Shown: positions 16,313 to 26,796, counted from the first letter of the stretch. The stretch is DNA of 64,000 nt from Bacillus solitudinis (GCF_002797395.1 NZ_KZ454943.1:1223768-1287767); one strand, 5' to 3'. Numbers and translations: made by a program. The notes: generated from the letters alone by a model not told the origin.

Positions 16313-19108
16313 TCAGGTTTTTTGTACCTTAAGCGAGTGGACACTCACCTCTCCATCGATGCTAATCAAAATATTTTGCTCACCCGAAAGTTCACCGATA
16401 TCAACAAACAACATTTTACTTTCTTCACTTTTATTAACACCTGCAGAACCGAGAAGCTTGCCCGCAGACCCATTGATTCGAACGTCTATTTTTGAATTTG
16501 TGTGAGAAAACACTGTAATCACCAATTGATGCTTCGTTTTCTTGCGTTTAAAGTCAACGTTATGGAAGGAAATTGATCCACCTGTTGGTTTTGTACGAAC
16601 ACAATAACCACCCTCGCTCCATTCCTCTATGAAGACATTTTCATACTCGTCATAATTTATGGCCGGAACAAATTCATCTAGCTTTCGAGGTGGAATAACC
16701 TCCCCCTCAATTTGAACCTCTTGGCTTGCTACAATATCATCTGAAGACCGACCAATCATAAAATTGTAACTGCCGGATTCTATACAATACTGGTCTTGTG
16801 TTACATCCCAAATAGCTAGATCCATTACAGAGACACGCAAGGTAACTTGTTTCCGCTCATAAGGCTTCAGAGAAATACGTTTAAACCCTCTTAGTGTCTT
16901 TAATGGACGCTTAATACGAGATTTCATTTTTCGAACATACAGTTGAACCACTTCGTCACCTGTATAGTCCCCACTATTTTCAATTGTTATCGTAACATCA
17001 ATCGCGGATTCAACTGGTTCTTGATTTAATTTTAAGTCACTATACGTAAACGTCGTATAACTTAACCCATGACCAAATGGATAAAGTACCTTCCCATCAA
17101 AATATTGATACGTTCGTTTTCCTTTAATAATGTCGTAATCCATCAGATTAGGAAGAGATGCGGAAGAGCGATACCACGTCATACTTAGACGACCAGCTGG
17201 ATTATACTCACCGAAGAGTACATTAGCGACTGCATGTCCAAGCTCTTGTCCAGCATGGGAGGAGTAAACAATTGCGGGTACATGGTTGTCGGCCCAATTA
17301 ATTGCAAACGGATAACTACCAACAACCACGACAACGGTTTTTGGATTTGCTTTATACACTTCTCTAATTAATAGTTCCTGTTGTGGAGGTAATGTTATAT
17401 CCTCACGATCTATACATTCTTTTCCATTAATAAAAGGGCTATTGCCAACGAAAACGAATGCGACATCAGCCTCTTCTGCAGCCTTTACCGCTTCTGTCAG
17501 TCCGTCCTCGGTTACAATCACTTCAAACGTTTGACTCGTCTGTTCTGTCACCGTTAATACTCCATTTTCAGAGATGCTTACGAATTGATTGTCCCAGGTT
17601 CTCAATTTTGCCGTGCCATTTTCTTGTTTCACAAATGAAAAGGCTTCTTTTACAAACCATCCACGCGCTTCTTCGGCCGTTGCAACTAAGTACTGGTCTT
17701 CCGTTACAAACTTTCCAGTAGTAACGGATTTTAACGTATGTTGTTCCCAACCCCAATCAGTTCGCTCAAACGATTCTGCCTTTTCTCCATCTTCAGTTAA
17801 GATAAGCTGCTGGGTATCGGCATCAATTTCAACATAAAGACCACTTACAACATCACGGAGTTTTATAAAATCATTTCCTCTATTTAAACATGCTTTATTC
17901 TTCTCCAGTGTTTCTTTTATGGCTTCAAACGGGTTTATTTTGTAAGGTGGGGTCCCACTATACCAATCAACATGAACATCATTTGCTAGTGGTCCTAACA
18001 CGGCAACGTTATTGAGTTTCTCTTTTTTCAATGGAAGAAGCCCATCATTTTTTAATAACACAACCTGTTCCAGTGCCGCACGATAAGAAAGCTTAGCATG
18101 TTCCTTAGCACATAGTTTTGACTCGGGTACATTTGCGTATGGATTTCGATCATCTGGGTCAAATTCTCCAAGACGAAAGCGAACACCAAATGTGCGTTGA
18201 AGTGCTTTGTCTAAATCTTCTTCTTTTAAAATCCCTTGATCCAATGCAGCATGAATGGCTTGACAGCTCACCTCTGCGTCATCGGTAATACTATCAATTC
18301 CACATTTAATCGATTCAGCTAATGCCTCTACATGTGTATCGACATACTTATGATCGTTAACAATTCCTAACACATCGCCAGCGTCACTAACTATAAATCC
18401 ATCCATTTTCCATTTCTCTTTCACGATTTCATTAACATAAGGATGTAAAAGTGCCGGTGTTCCGTTAATAGAGTTATAGGCTGTCATCATCGATTTTGCT
18501 TTTCCCTCAACAAATGCTGGCTCAAATGCTTTTAAATAGTATTCAAACATGTTCCTTGGGTCGATACTTGCAGAGCACTCACCACGATTAACTTCATTGT
18601 TATTTCCTAGAAAATGCTTTAACGTTGCGACTGTTTTTAAATAAAAAGGATCCTCTCCTTGCATTCCTTGCACAAATGCTTTTGTCAGTTCTCCTGTTAG
18701 ATGCGGATCTTCGCCGTATGACTCCTCAGTTCTCCCCCATCTCGGGTCCCTTTCCATATCTACAGTTGGAGCCCATAGGGTTAAACCATTTACAGCTGGA
18801 GCCTTTTGGTAATACACGCGCGCTTCATCACCAATGACATCGCCAATTTCCTTCATTAATTTGGGATTCCACGTATTCGATAAACCGATATTTTGTGGAA
18901 AGACCGTTGCTTCTCCTAGCCAAGCAATCCCATGAGCTGCTTCTGTCCCGTGCTTATAAGGGGCAACCCCTAATCTATCCACTTCAGGTTGATACTGCAT
19001 CATCAATTGAACTTTTTCTTCTAGTGTAAATCTTGAAACAAGATCTTGTACGCGTTCTTTTAATGAGAGTTCGACCTCTAGAAATGGGAACTTGGTTGTA
19101 TTTGACAC
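16313..19108 (-). CDS. Glycoside hydrolase family 3 enzyme (beta-glucosidase/beta-xylosidase type) with inserted domain
   Basis: 931 aa, starting at GTG 19108 behind AGGAG. The GH3 N-terminal barrel carries WAPTVDMERDPRWGRTEESY, KHFLGNN and MDGFIVSDAGD, with Asp242 the likely nucleophile. The (alpha/beta)6 sandwich domain (VAVLGPLANDVHVDWYSG; VVVVGSYPFAINWADN) is split by about 130 residues (about 400-530) rich in short beta strands, probably a fascin/ricin-like trefoil. GKECIDREDITLP holds the probable acid/base Glu. A fibronectin-III-like domain (KPLKTLRGFKRISLKP) and an extra C-terminal segment follow. No signal peptide, so it hydrolyses imported oligosaccharides in the cytoplasm. Last gene of the LplA/LplB-type importer cluster. 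Confidence 0.92.
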   Translation of the reverse strand: MSNTTKFPFLEVELSLKERVQDLVSRFTLEEKVQLMMQYQPEVDRLGVAPYKHGTEAAHGIAWLGEATVFPQNIGLSNTWNPKLMKEIGDVIGDEARVYYQKAPAVNGLTLWAPTVDMERDPRWGRTEESYGEDPHLTGELTKAFVQGMQGEDPFYLKTVATLKHFLGNNNEVNRGECSASIDPRNMFEYYLKAFEPAFVEGKAKSMMTAYNSINGTPALLHPYVNEIVKEKWKMDGFIVSDAGDVLGIVNDHKYVDTHVEALAESIKCGIDSITDDAEVSCQAIHAALDQGILKEEDLDKALQRTFGVRFRLGEFDPDDRNPYANVPESKLCAKEHAKLSYRAALEQVVLLKNDGLLPLKKEKLNNVAVLGPLANDVHVDWYSGTPPYKINPFEAIKETLEKNKACLNRGNDFIKLRDVVSGLYVEIDADTQQLILTEDGEKAESFERTDWGWEQHTLKSVTTGKFVTEDQYLVATAEEARGWFVKEAFSFVKQENGTAKLRTWDNQFVSISENGVLTVTEQTSQTFEVIVTEDGLTEAVKAAEEADVAFVFVGNSPFINGKECIDREDITLPPQQELLIREVYKANPKTVVVVVGSYPFAINWADNHVPAIVYSSHAGQELGHAVANVLFGEYNPAGRLSMTWYRSSASLPNLMDYDIIKGKRTYQYFDGKVLYPFGHGLSYTTFTYSDLKLNQEPVESAIDVTITIENSGDYTGDEVVQLYVRKMKSRIKRPLKTLRGFKRISLKPYERKQVTLRVSVMDLAIWDVTQDQYCIESGSYNFMIGRSSDDIVASQEVQIEGEVIPPRKLDEFVPAINYDEYENVFIEEWSEGGYCVRTKPTGGSISFHNVDFKRKKTKHQLVITVFSHTNSKIDVRINGSAGKLLGSAGVNKSEESKMLFVDIGELSGEQNILISIDGEVSVHSLKVQKT

Positions 19109-19192
19109 GAAATCAACTCCTATACTTTTAGCTTGGTCATTGCCCCAAAGATTTCATATACTCCTTGGGACAATGACTATTTATCTATCTAC

Positions 19193-20890
19193 TTAATCAT
19201 TCCAAAGTCGAATCTTTTGCTGAAGAAGTTCGTTATATTCATTCTCCATCTCTTCTACACCGATTTTATCTAAGTCTTCCATAAATTTATCCCAAACATT
19301 ATCAAACTCTTCGGGATCTGCTAAAATGGCTTCTGGCACTCGTTGGAACATGATATCCTGGCCACGTTGGAAGGTTAACGCAATATCTGAACCAGAGTCC
19401 CAGTTAATTTGCCAGCCTGCACCCCATGGCTTAACTGGAAATTCATCTGCTTGAGGATACAGTTCACCCCATCTTTCAACCCCGTAGTTTTCGAGTACTT
19501 CTTTTTCCTTTGCCGTATAATTTTCGATTAATTGCTCTGGTGTGTTCACTGTAAATGGCTGTCCCGTCGAATCTAATACACCATTTCCAAAATGTGGCCC
19601 AAAGGCTGTGAAAACATCGATTCCCGTGCGACGATTAAATTCGTTATCACTTAAACGTGCCTCACGCTCTTCAGGAGAAATGAAACGATTCCCGTCTTCA
19701 TCAATTGTGTAATGTTCGCCTTCTATTCCCCAATTGTTTAAAATTTGTGCTTCCTCTGATGCCATCCAGTCTAGGAACTTAATCGCCCGAACAGGATCTG
19801 GATTGTCTACGCTAATCCCAATTCCCCATCCAGCAAGATAGCCTGCATCTTGGAAGTTGGCGTGTTTAAATTCCTCTGATAACGTAACAGGATACGTTCC
19901 ATGCATTCTTTCGTGTTTTCCATCTTCACGAAGTGCTCTTTGCCCATCGCTAATTTGCCACTCAGCATCAATCAATCCTAATACACGTCCAGACGAAATT
20001 TTTGAAATGTATTGATCATACTGCTGAACAAAGCTTTCTGGGTCAAGAAGCCCTTCAGCATTCATATGATTTAACCATTTAAAATACTCCCGTTCTTCTG
20101 GACGTCTATAATGAAATACGGCCTCTTCGGTTTCAGAGTCAATGAACCATTCACCATCATCCGATCCTCCTGTTGAAAAAACCGCTGGATTTGTAACAGA
20201 GATTAGCATTCTCCAATCATCTGCAAGTAAAGATAATGGAATTGTCGGCTGTCCATCTATTTCTGGATGTTTTTCATAATATTCTCTGATAGCATTTTCG
20301 AAGTCTGTTACTGTTCTAATTTCAGGGTATCCAAGTTCCTCTACTACAGCATGCTGTAACCAAAAGCCGTTACCAGCATCCCAATACTCATCATCGACTG
20401 GTGCTGTTCCTAAAAAGTAAATCGACTCATCATTCTCGCTCCATCTCATTCGTTTTAAATAATCACCATATACCTTTTTTATATTTGGCCCATGTTCTTC
20501 AATTAAATCTGTTAAATCAAGCATCGCTCCTGCATCGACTAATAAATCGCCATCTCCTTTTGGGAGAATCAAATCAGGGTAACTCCCACTTGCTGCAAAT
20601 AACGCAATTCTTTCCTTTGGGTCACCGATAGCAAAGTCAGCCTCTATCGTCACACCTGTTTCTTCTAGAATTTTTTGACCAACCGGACTATTCATTCCAT
20701 CCCAGCTTGGGTTATTATCAGCAGCAAACAAAGAGAATGTTATTGGTTCCATTGATGCTTCCTCGTTTGCATCATTAGAATCTTCTTCTACCACAACATC
20801 TTCATTCGAACCAGTACATGCTGCAAGTACATAAAGTAAATTAATAAGTAATAAAAATCTGAACATTTTTTTAATAGGCTTTTTCATCAT
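19193..20890 (-). CDS. Extracellular solute-binding lipoprotein, LplA/YtcQ type
   Basis: 565 aa, larger than ordinary sugar-binding proteins and typical for the LplA/YtcQ group. Lipobox LYVLAAC (Cys25), then an acidic linker. DLILPKGDGDLLVDAGAMLDLTD and GWGIGISVDNPDP are characteristic. It is anchored to the outer face and feeds the two downstream-type permeases encoded immediately before it (61-bp gap). Net charge is very acidic, in line with an alkaliphile surface protein. Substrate probably an oligosaccharide cleaved by the following GH3 enzyme; identity unknown. Confidence 0.93.
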   Translation of the reverse strand: MMKKPIKKMFRFLLLINLLYVLAACTGSNEDVVVEEDSNDANEEASMEPITFSLFAADNNPSWDGMNSPVGQKILEETGVTIEADFAIGDPKERIALFAASGSYPDLILPKGDGDLLVDAGAMLDLTDLIEEHGPNIKKVYGDYLKRMRWSENDESIYFLGTAPVDDEYWDAGNGFWLQHAVVEELGYPEIRTVTDFENAIREYYEKHPEIDGQPTIPLSLLADDWRMLISVTNPAVFSTGGSDDGEWFIDSETEEAVFHYRRPEEREYFKWLNHMNAEGLLDPESFVQQYDQYISKISSGRVLGLIDAEWQISDGQRALREDGKHERMHGTYPVTLSEEFKHANFQDAGYLAGWGIGISVDNPDPVRAIKFLDWMASEEAQILNNWGIEGEHYTIDEDGNRFISPEEREARLSDNEFNRRTGIDVFTAFGPHFGNGVLDSTGQPFTVNTPEQLIENYTAKEKEVLENYGVERWGELYPQADEFPVKPWGAGWQINWDSGSDIALTFQRGQDIMFQRVPEAILADPEEFDNVWDKFMEDLDKIGVEEMENEYNELLQQKIRLWND

Positions 20891-20951
20891 TTATATCCCC
20901 CTTTTAATTTGTAATATTCTTTGTTATAGCAACAGGACTGTGAATATTTGG

Positions 20952-21857
20952 TTATTTTACTGCTCCTAATGTCATTCCTTTTACAAAATACTTTTGTAAA
21001 AATGGGTAAACAATTAGAATTGGAACGACCGTAACAATCGTTATCGCCATTCTTACCGATTCAGGAGATACGCGATTTATTAAGTCTGCTCCTTGTCCAC
21101 GAACCGCTTCAGCTCCTGTGCTAGTAGATGTACTTTGTAATATTTTCATTAACTCATATTGTAAAGTCGTTAATGCCGGGTTCCCACTATTATAAATATA
21201 CGTATCAAACCACATATTCCATTGCATAACAGCAACAAATAGGGCAATCGTCGCTAGCACTGGTTGACAAATTGGCATGATGATTTTCCAGTAGATGATA
21301 AAGTCATTCGCACCATCCATTTTAGCTGATTCTTGTAAAGCAAAAGGTAGTCCATCCATAAACGAACGAATGATAATGATATTCCATGCACTAACGAGTA
21401 ACGGTAAAATGTAAATTGCAAAAGTATTAATTAGCTGTAAATCACGCATCAACATATACGTTGGGATTAACCCTCCTGAGAAAAACATTGTTAGAACAAT
21501 GACCGTTGACACAAATTTCTTTGCCTGAAAATCCTGTCTGCTTAACGTATACGCGACCATCGAACATACAAAAACACCTAGTACGGTACCGATGATGGTT
21601 CTTAACACGGAGTTCACAAACCCTGTAAGAAGGTTTTCGTATTTAAGAATGACCTCATAATTCGCTAATGTCCATTCGCGTGGCCATACATAGATTCCAC
21701 CACGAACCGTATCCGTCGATTCATTTAACGAAATAGCTAGTACATTTAAAAACGGATATAAGGTAATAATTACAACGATAACCATAAATGAGAAGTTTGC
21801 CATTTCAAATAATTTTTCTGATAAACTTTTATTTGCTAAACTAGCTCTCTTCGCCAT
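20952..21857 (-). CDS. Carbohydrate ABC permease, YtcP/MalG type
   Basis: 301 aa with six predicted membrane helices and the EAA loop QESAKMDGAND ... IIMPICQPVLA. The sequence VRGGIYVWPREWTLANYEVI after the first helix is typical of YtcP-type permeases that partner LplB. The gene begins 16 bp after the LplB-like gene and is followed by the binding protein. No ATPase in the cluster. Confidence 0.93.
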   Translation of the reverse strand: MAKRASLANKSLSEKLFEMANFSFMVIVVIITLYPFLNVLAISLNESTDTVRGGIYVWPREWTLANYEVILKYENLLTGFVNSVLRTIIGTVLGVFVCSMVAYTLSRQDFQAKKFVSTVIVLTMFFSGGLIPTYMLMRDLQLINTFAIYILPLLVSAWNIIIIRSFMDGLPFALQESAKMDGANDFIIYWKIIMPICQPVLATIALFVAVMQWNMWFDTYIYNSGNPALTTLQYELMKILQSTSTSTGAEAVRGQGADLINRVSPESVRMAITIVTVVPILIVYPFLQKYFVKGMTLGAVK

Positions 21858-21872
21858 ATGATTCCCCTCCCA

Positions 21873-22832
21873 TCACATTACACTTGTTTTCGTTAAGCGT
21901 TTAAATATCCCATTTGCTAATAAAAGTAGGATTATACTAACAACCGAATTAAATATCCCAATCGCTGTCCCATAGGAATACCTAGCTAAGCCAATTCCAT
22001 AGTTAAGGGCATATAGCTCTAATACTTCTGAATATTCGCGGACCATCGAATTTCCTAATAGAAGTTGTCTCTCAAAGCCGATACTAATCATGTTGCCAAT
22101 CGATAAAATCAAAATAACCATAATCGTTGGGCGAATTCCAGGTAACGTAATATGCCAAATTCTTCGCCACCTTCCTGCCCCATCGACCCTCGCTGCTTCA
22201 TAGAGCTGGGGGTCAATTCCTGCCATTGCCGCTAAAAAGATTATTGAGTTCCAACCCATTTCCTTCCAAACGTCAGCAAAAGTGACTATCCACCAAAATA
22301 GTTTTTCTTTGGCCATAAACTGAACTGGGGAGTCAATAATATTCAAACCAACTAACACATCATTAACAACGCCACCATCAGTAGATAGCATTTTGACTAC
22401 GATCCCTGCTACAACAACCCATGAGACAAAATGAGGCAAATAAGAAATCGTCTGAACTGAACGCTTAAAAAGCGAATCTTTGATTTCGTTTAACAATACG
22501 GCAAAAAAGATTGGTACCGTAAATCCTACTACGAGTAGCATGACACTCATCACAATCGTATTTCGTAATACTAAATAAAAATGGTCATCCCGAAACAAAT
22601 TAACAAAATGCTTGAACCCTACCCACTCTTGTTCAGAAAATGCTCTTCCTGGGCGAAAGTCTTGAAAGGCCATTGTCCATCCCCACAACGGGAGATAGTT
22701 AAAGATGAGAACCCAAATAACAAAAGGAACGGACATTAGGTAGAGCCACTTTTGATTTTTGGCAGTTTGCCAAAAGCTTCTTTTTTTTCTACCGACAATC
22801 TCTGAATGCGCTTTCTTTGGCGTCAATTCCAT
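21873..22832 (-). CDS. Carbohydrate ABC permease, LplB type
   Basis: 319 aa. Family hallmarks: NYLPLWGWTMAFQDFRPG near the N-terminus, LPHFVSWVVVAGI, and the EAA loop YEAARVDGAGR ... ITLPGIRPT. It opens the permease-permease-binding protein-GH3 operon. RBS GAGGAGGG precedes the ATG at 22832. The operon is separated from the upstream yesN/yesM-like pair by a strong terminator, so it needs its own promoter in the 196-bp gap, presumably driven by that regulator. Confidence 0.93.
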   Translation of the reverse strand: MELTPKKAHSEIVGRKKRSFWQTAKNQKWLYLMSVPFVIWVLIFNYLPLWGWTMAFQDFRPGRAFSEQEWVGFKHFVNLFRDDHFYLVLRNTIVMSVMLLVVGFTVPIFFAVLLNEIKDSLFKRSVQTISYLPHFVSWVVVAGIVVKMLSTDGGVVNDVLVGLNIIDSPVQFMAKEKLFWWIVTFADVWKEMGWNSIIFLAAMAGIDPQLYEAARVDGAGRWRRIWHITLPGIRPTIMVILILSIGNMISIGFERQLLLGNSMVREYSEVLELYALNYGIGLARYSYGTAIGIFNSVVSIILLLLANGIFKRLTKTSVM

Positions 22833-22971
22833 TTAAATCCCTCCTCTTTACACTTCTATCTTATCTAATCCTAGCCACGTTAAATACCTGAAAGATTTCA
22901 ACGAAAATCATATACTTTTTTAACTATGTAACCGTTCACACCACTGATAGTAAAAGGTTTTATATAAAAAA

Positions 22972-23005
22972 GGTGCTTAAAAGGTAAGTTTACCTCTTAA
23001 GCACC
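22972..23005 (-). terminator. Terminator after the YesN-like regulator
   Basis: GGTGCTTAAAAGGTAA / TTACCTCTTAAGCACC, 16-bp stem with one mismatch and a 2-nt centre, followed on the minus strand by a U-run (TTTTTTATATAAAA). Strong intrinsic terminator separating the regulator pair from the LplB operon. Confidence 0.88.
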
Positions 23006-23028
23006 CAAAGTTAGTGAATTAACATGAC

Positions 23029-24543
23029 CTAACTAGTTTTTTTCAGTTGTTCCCGTTTATAGTTCGATGGTGAACATCCAACATATTTTTTAAATTTGCT
23101 GTGAAAGTAGTCCACATTATTGTAGCCAACCTCCTCTGCTATCTTGTAAACTTTTAACCCTGTTAATAGCAGTTTTTTTGCTTGTTCTATCCTAATTTTA
23201 TCCAGATACGTATTAAAGCTTTCTCCAGTATAACTTTTAAATAATTTTCCTAAATAGGCACGATTATAGTTAAACAATTCGGCTAACGTTTCAAGCTTTA
23301 AATTCTCGGCATACCTAGTATCAATAAATTCTTTCAACTTCCTTAACTGATTCTCGGAATGGTCATCCGCAATTTCATCAATAATTTCCACTAGTAATCT
23401 CTTCACAAACGAAAGAAGGTCGGTAACGGTTGGCTGGTTATATAAATCTAGAACTTGCTCCGATTTCTTTAAAAAGTAACCTTGCCTATCAGAATAGGAG
23501 TTTATTAACTTTGTAAGCACACACGTTACGACATGACCAAACTGCCTTTTTACTTCATTTTCTGAATAAAAGTGTTCGTCTCTACTCTGTAAAAGAAAAT
23601 CAACATATGTGTAAAGTTGTTCTTTTCGGCCCGTATCTACAGCAAAAAATAATTTATCGATGAGCGAAATATTAGCAGGAAAATTCTCTTCACTTTGTTG
23701 AATGAGTTCAGTCCCATTTCGTAGATAGTTCCCTACTTTAAAAAAGAATTTGCGTTCAATTAGGATCAAGGCTTCCTGATAGGAGTTGGCAATCTCGGCA
23801 AGATGATACACCATACTTCCGAGTGATGCTGTAAATTCAATTTGATAGGCTTGCATAACTTGTTCCAAATCCTTGAAAGGAACCGCACGTCGATCGATAA
23901 CAATAAGTAGACCATCGTGATTTATTACGAGCCCTTGCTGATTTCGTGTGGCAGCTTTGATTTCATTCATAACTGTTGTAATGCAATGAGTGTTCATGTC
24001 TTTTTTTAATTGAACACACATCACTTGGTATTGATTCCAATTTAACTGATAGTTTGATGCTTTTCTATCTAAATTGTCAAACTTTTGTTGTAGCAACAGA
24101 GACAATAGAAACTGTTCTCTTTGTCGTTTTCCATCCTTCATTTCTAACTGCTTCCGTTCCTCTTCTTTATCTAGTCTTTCTTTAATCGTTTTGAGATGTT
24201 GAATGAGTTCATCTTCATCAACTGGTTTAAGCATATATCCAGCAACTTGGCTGTTCATTGCTTTTTTTGCGTACTCAAAATCTGCATAACCACTAAGAAT
24301 AAGACATTGCACATTTTCCTTCTTATCTCTAAGCTTTTTAATAAAGTCAAGACCATCCATTTCTGTCATTTGAATATCAGAAATAATAAGGTCCGGGTAT
24401 AACTGATGATACTGCTCAAATGCATGATTTCCATCGTTGGCTACACCTATCACTTCATAGCCGTATTGTTCCCAAGGGATTAACGTCCTCAAGCCTTCAC
24501 GTACAATTCGTTCATCATCAACAATGAGCACCTTATACATCAA
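23029..24543 (-). CDS. YesN-type response regulator with AraC DNA-binding domain
   Basis: 504 aa. Receiver domain about 1-125 with VDDE (8-11), phospho-acceptor Asp56 in ISDIQM and YMLKPVDEDE. A central region of about 270 residues is poorly conserved. Two AraC-type helix-turn-helix motifs at about 400-500 (LETLAELFNYNRAYLGKLFK; IAEEVGYNNVDYFHSKFKK, ending in GCSPSNYKRE). Its start overlaps the end of the kinase gene by 11 nt, showing translational coupling. Expected to activate the LplB-type importer/GH3 operon just downstream. Confidence 0.93.
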   Translation of the reverse strand: MMYKVLIVDDERIVREGLRTLIPWEQYGYEVIGVANDGNHAFEQYHQLYPDLIISDIQMTEMDGLDFIKKLRDKKENVQCLILSGYADFEYAKKAMNSQVAGYMLKPVDEDELIQHLKTIKERLDKEEERKQLEMKDGKRQREQFLLSLLLQQKFDNLDRKASNYQLNWNQYQVMCVQLKKDMNTHCITTVMNEIKAATRNQQGLVINHDGLLIVIDRRAVPFKDLEQVMQAYQIEFTASLGSMVYHLAEIANSYQEALILIERKFFFKVGNYLRNGTELIQQSEENFPANISLIDKLFFAVDTGRKEQLYTYVDFLLQSRDEHFYSENEVKRQFGHVVTCVLTKLINSYSDRQGYFLKKSEQVLDLYNQPTVTDLLSFVKRLLVEIIDEIADDHSENQLRKLKEFIDTRYAENLKLETLAELFNYNRAYLGKLFKSYTGESFNTYLDKIRIEQAKKLLLTGLKVYKIAEEVGYNNVDYFHSKFKKYVGCSPSNYKREQLKKTS

Positions 24544-26326
24544 ATTCCTCCTCGCTTGGTAATGGTAGATAAAAAGATACTAATGTTCCCTTTCCGTATT
24601 CACTTTGAATGTGTAAACCACTTTCGAGACCAAAAATCATAATCAAACGTTGGTGGACATTACGAATGCCAATTCGAAGTTCTCCTACCTCATTTTTAGT
24701 ATTCAATGCCTCTAAAACCGTTACTCTCTTTTCCTCAGTCATGCCAATACCATTATCACTTACTATTACAAGTAAACGATTTCCATCTATTGAGGTTTGG
24801 ATCGTTACTTTTCCTCCCTTTGATTCTCTTCCTAATCCGTGAATAACCGCATTTTCAACTAATGGTTGAATGACGAGAGGCGGAATCTGGACATCTTCAA
24901 CCACTGGGTCTAGTTGTATCTCATAAAGTAAACGATGCTCAAAGCGGAAATTTTGTATCTCTAAATAGGACCTGGCCATCTCTATTTCTTTTTTTAGCGT
25001 GATCATCTCACCGCCTACCTCTAAACTTCTTCTTAACAGTTTGCCAAGTAGTTTCACGATATGAGAAATATCCGCTTCCCCCCTCATATGAGCCTTCATT
25101 CGAATCGTTTCTAACGTATTAAACAAGAAATGGGGATTAATTTGACTCGCCAGCATTTTTAATTTAATCTCACTTTGGCGTTTTTCAAGCTTTCTCTTTT
25201 CGTTATTTTTATCTTCAACCTCTTGTAAAAGATTTTTAATACTTACGGTCATATCATGAAATTTCCTAGATAGCTGACCAATTTCATCATTTCCTCCAAT
25301 GACTTGATTCGGCTGCAAATTCCCTTGCGCCACAACATCCATTTGAGTTCGTAAAGTGGAAAGCCTTTTTGAAAGTAGGTGAGAGAACCCATAGATAAGT
25401 AAAAGTGCCACGATTAACCCTAGAGAAACGATGACCATGCCAAGCAGACTAATATGATTTGCATCTTTATTAATCGATGTATTGGAAATAACTGAAATAA
25501 TCCTAAGCTCATTCATACTATTTTCAACAATTAGTTTATCAACCATTATTTGAGACGGTTCATTAAAAATCGGTGCTTCAAATATGCCCACTTCACCATT
25601 AATTACATTTTCAGGAAACTCGACTTCTGTTAACGTTAACCCAATATGGTCTCTATTTTTGGCAGCAACAATATGATTCTGTGCATCTACTATCATCGTT
25701 GGCGTCATTTCTTGTGATAGAATCCGATTTAACTGTTCCGTATTAACATCAATGACAAGCATTCCTGTCGACTTGTAGCTAACATAATTTATTGCACGAA
25801 CCAAGCTCAAGTTTTTAAGCTTTGTCGTTTCATCTTCAATATAGTACCATCCGATTAATCCTTTCCCTTCAGTTGCTCCTTTATACCACGGGGAACGTTC
25901 AACTTGCACTGAGTTTGGAATAAACGTCCAATTGTTTAACATCGTTGAATTGTTGTAATAAAAACGGATATTTGTAATTTCCGGATAAAAGCGGATATGA
26001 TTTCTGAAGTCTGAATAATGAGTATAAGCATCGACCACTTCGTACGTCGACTGATAATGCGCGGTAACTAACTCTTTCAAGCGTTGATCCACGAGAGCAT
26101 GATTTGATACATAAATAGGTGGGATTAACACTTCTGCTGTTCGCTTTTTAATTCTATCCATGTCAATCGTAATCTGCTCATGTGCATTGTTTAATGCCAT
26201 TTCACGTAATTGATTCGTTAAGAAGACACCGACGATTAGAACAGGAACAATGACAACAATAATAAAGGAAATGATTAATTTATTTCTAATTTTTACGTCA
26301 TTTAGTTTTTTTACAAGTATCCTCAT
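24533..26326 (-). CDS. YesM-type sensor histidine kinase
   Basis: 597 aa from the ATG at 26326, chosen because GGGGAA lies seven bases upstream; the earlier ATG at 26338 has no RBS. TM1 about 18-37, an extracellular sensor domain (WYKGATEGKGLIGWYY region typical of dCache in this family), TM2 about 292-315, HAMP, then NPHFLFNTLETIR (His at about 399) and N-box LVENAVIHGLGRESKGG, G-box DNGIGM, and GIRNVHQRL. Partner of the overlapping regulator gene. A cre-like palindrome lies just upstream. Confidence 0.93.
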   Translation of the reverse strand: MRILVKKLNDVKIRNKLIISFIIVVIVPVLIVGVFLTNQLREMALNNAHEQITIDMDRIKKRTAEVLIPPIYVSNHALVDQRLKELVTAHYQSTYEVVDAYTHYSDFRNHIRFYPEITNIRFYYNNSTMLNNWTFIPNSVQVERSPWYKGATEGKGLIGWYYIEDETTKLKNLSLVRAINYVSYKSTGMLVIDVNTEQLNRILSQEMTPTMIVDAQNHIVAAKNRDHIGLTLTEVEFPENVINGEVGIFEAPIFNEPSQIMVDKLIVENSMNELRIISVISNTSINKDANHISLLGMVIVSLGLIVALLLIYGFSHLLSKRLSTLRTQMDVVAQGNLQPNQVIGGNDEIGQLSRKFHDMTVSIKNLLQEVEDKNNEKRKLEKRQSEIKLKMLASQINPHFLFNTLETIRMKAHMRGEADISHIVKLLGKLLRRSLEVGGEMITLKKEIEMARSYLEIQNFRFEHRLLYEIQLDPVVEDVQIPPLVIQPLVENAVIHGLGRESKGGKVTIQTSIDGNRLLVIVSDNGIGMTEEKRVTVLEALNTKNEVGELRIGIRNVHQRLIMIFGLESGLHIQSEYGKGTLVSFYLPLPSEEEFDV

Positions 26327-26338
26327 ATAATTCCCCAT

Positions 26339-26796
26339 TTTGTAGTAAAACTACCAAATCTGAGTAAGCGCTTACAACAAGTATATCAAACTACTCCCAA
26401 AAAAAGTAATAGTTATTTCTAGATACTTTCATATAAAAATTAGTGATCGATTTTGCGACTTCTTAAATGACCTTAAGGGAAATAAATCAATCTAATCGAT
26501 TATTTGCTAGTTCCTAAGACTCATTTTACCCATTCATTTTAGTCGCTATATTCACTACAGTAAGCGTAACCAAACCGCACTATAATAGAAAACTCAGACA
26601 GTCCTATCCCTTTATTTGAGCAATCCGGTCGATGTTGACTTACTTATTCGAAAAGAATTAGATTTAAATAGAAGAATGATAGGGTTAGAACTCCTTCCCT
26701 TTAATGGTGGTTCATTATAGTCATCCATAATTCTATTTCTCTTTCATAAAAAAAGCATGTTCATTTGGACCCCATGAACGAGAGGAGCATCTTTAC
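26339..26796. other. Divergent intergenic region between two kinase genes
   Basis: 458 bp separate two divergently transcribed kinase genes. Besides the cre-like palindrome it holds a 35-codon open stretch near 26620-26720 (VDVDLLIRKELDLNRRMIG) with no start or RBS, which may be a relic or chance, and a small hairpin GTTCAT-N9-ATGAAC just before the RBS of the plus-strand kinase. No promoter could be assigned with confidence. Confidence 0.45.
26362..26377. promoter_or_regulatory. cre-like palindrome upstream of the YesM-like kinase
   Basis: A perfect 12-bp palindrome GTAAGCGCTTAC (26364-26375) with cre-like flanks lies 36 bp upstream of the kinase start. Suggests CcpA control of this sensing pair. 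Confidence 0.5.

Noticed and set aside
26620-26720. Coding remnant between the two divergent kinases
   Set aside because: A 35-codon open stretch without start, RBS or recognisable family; could be chance.
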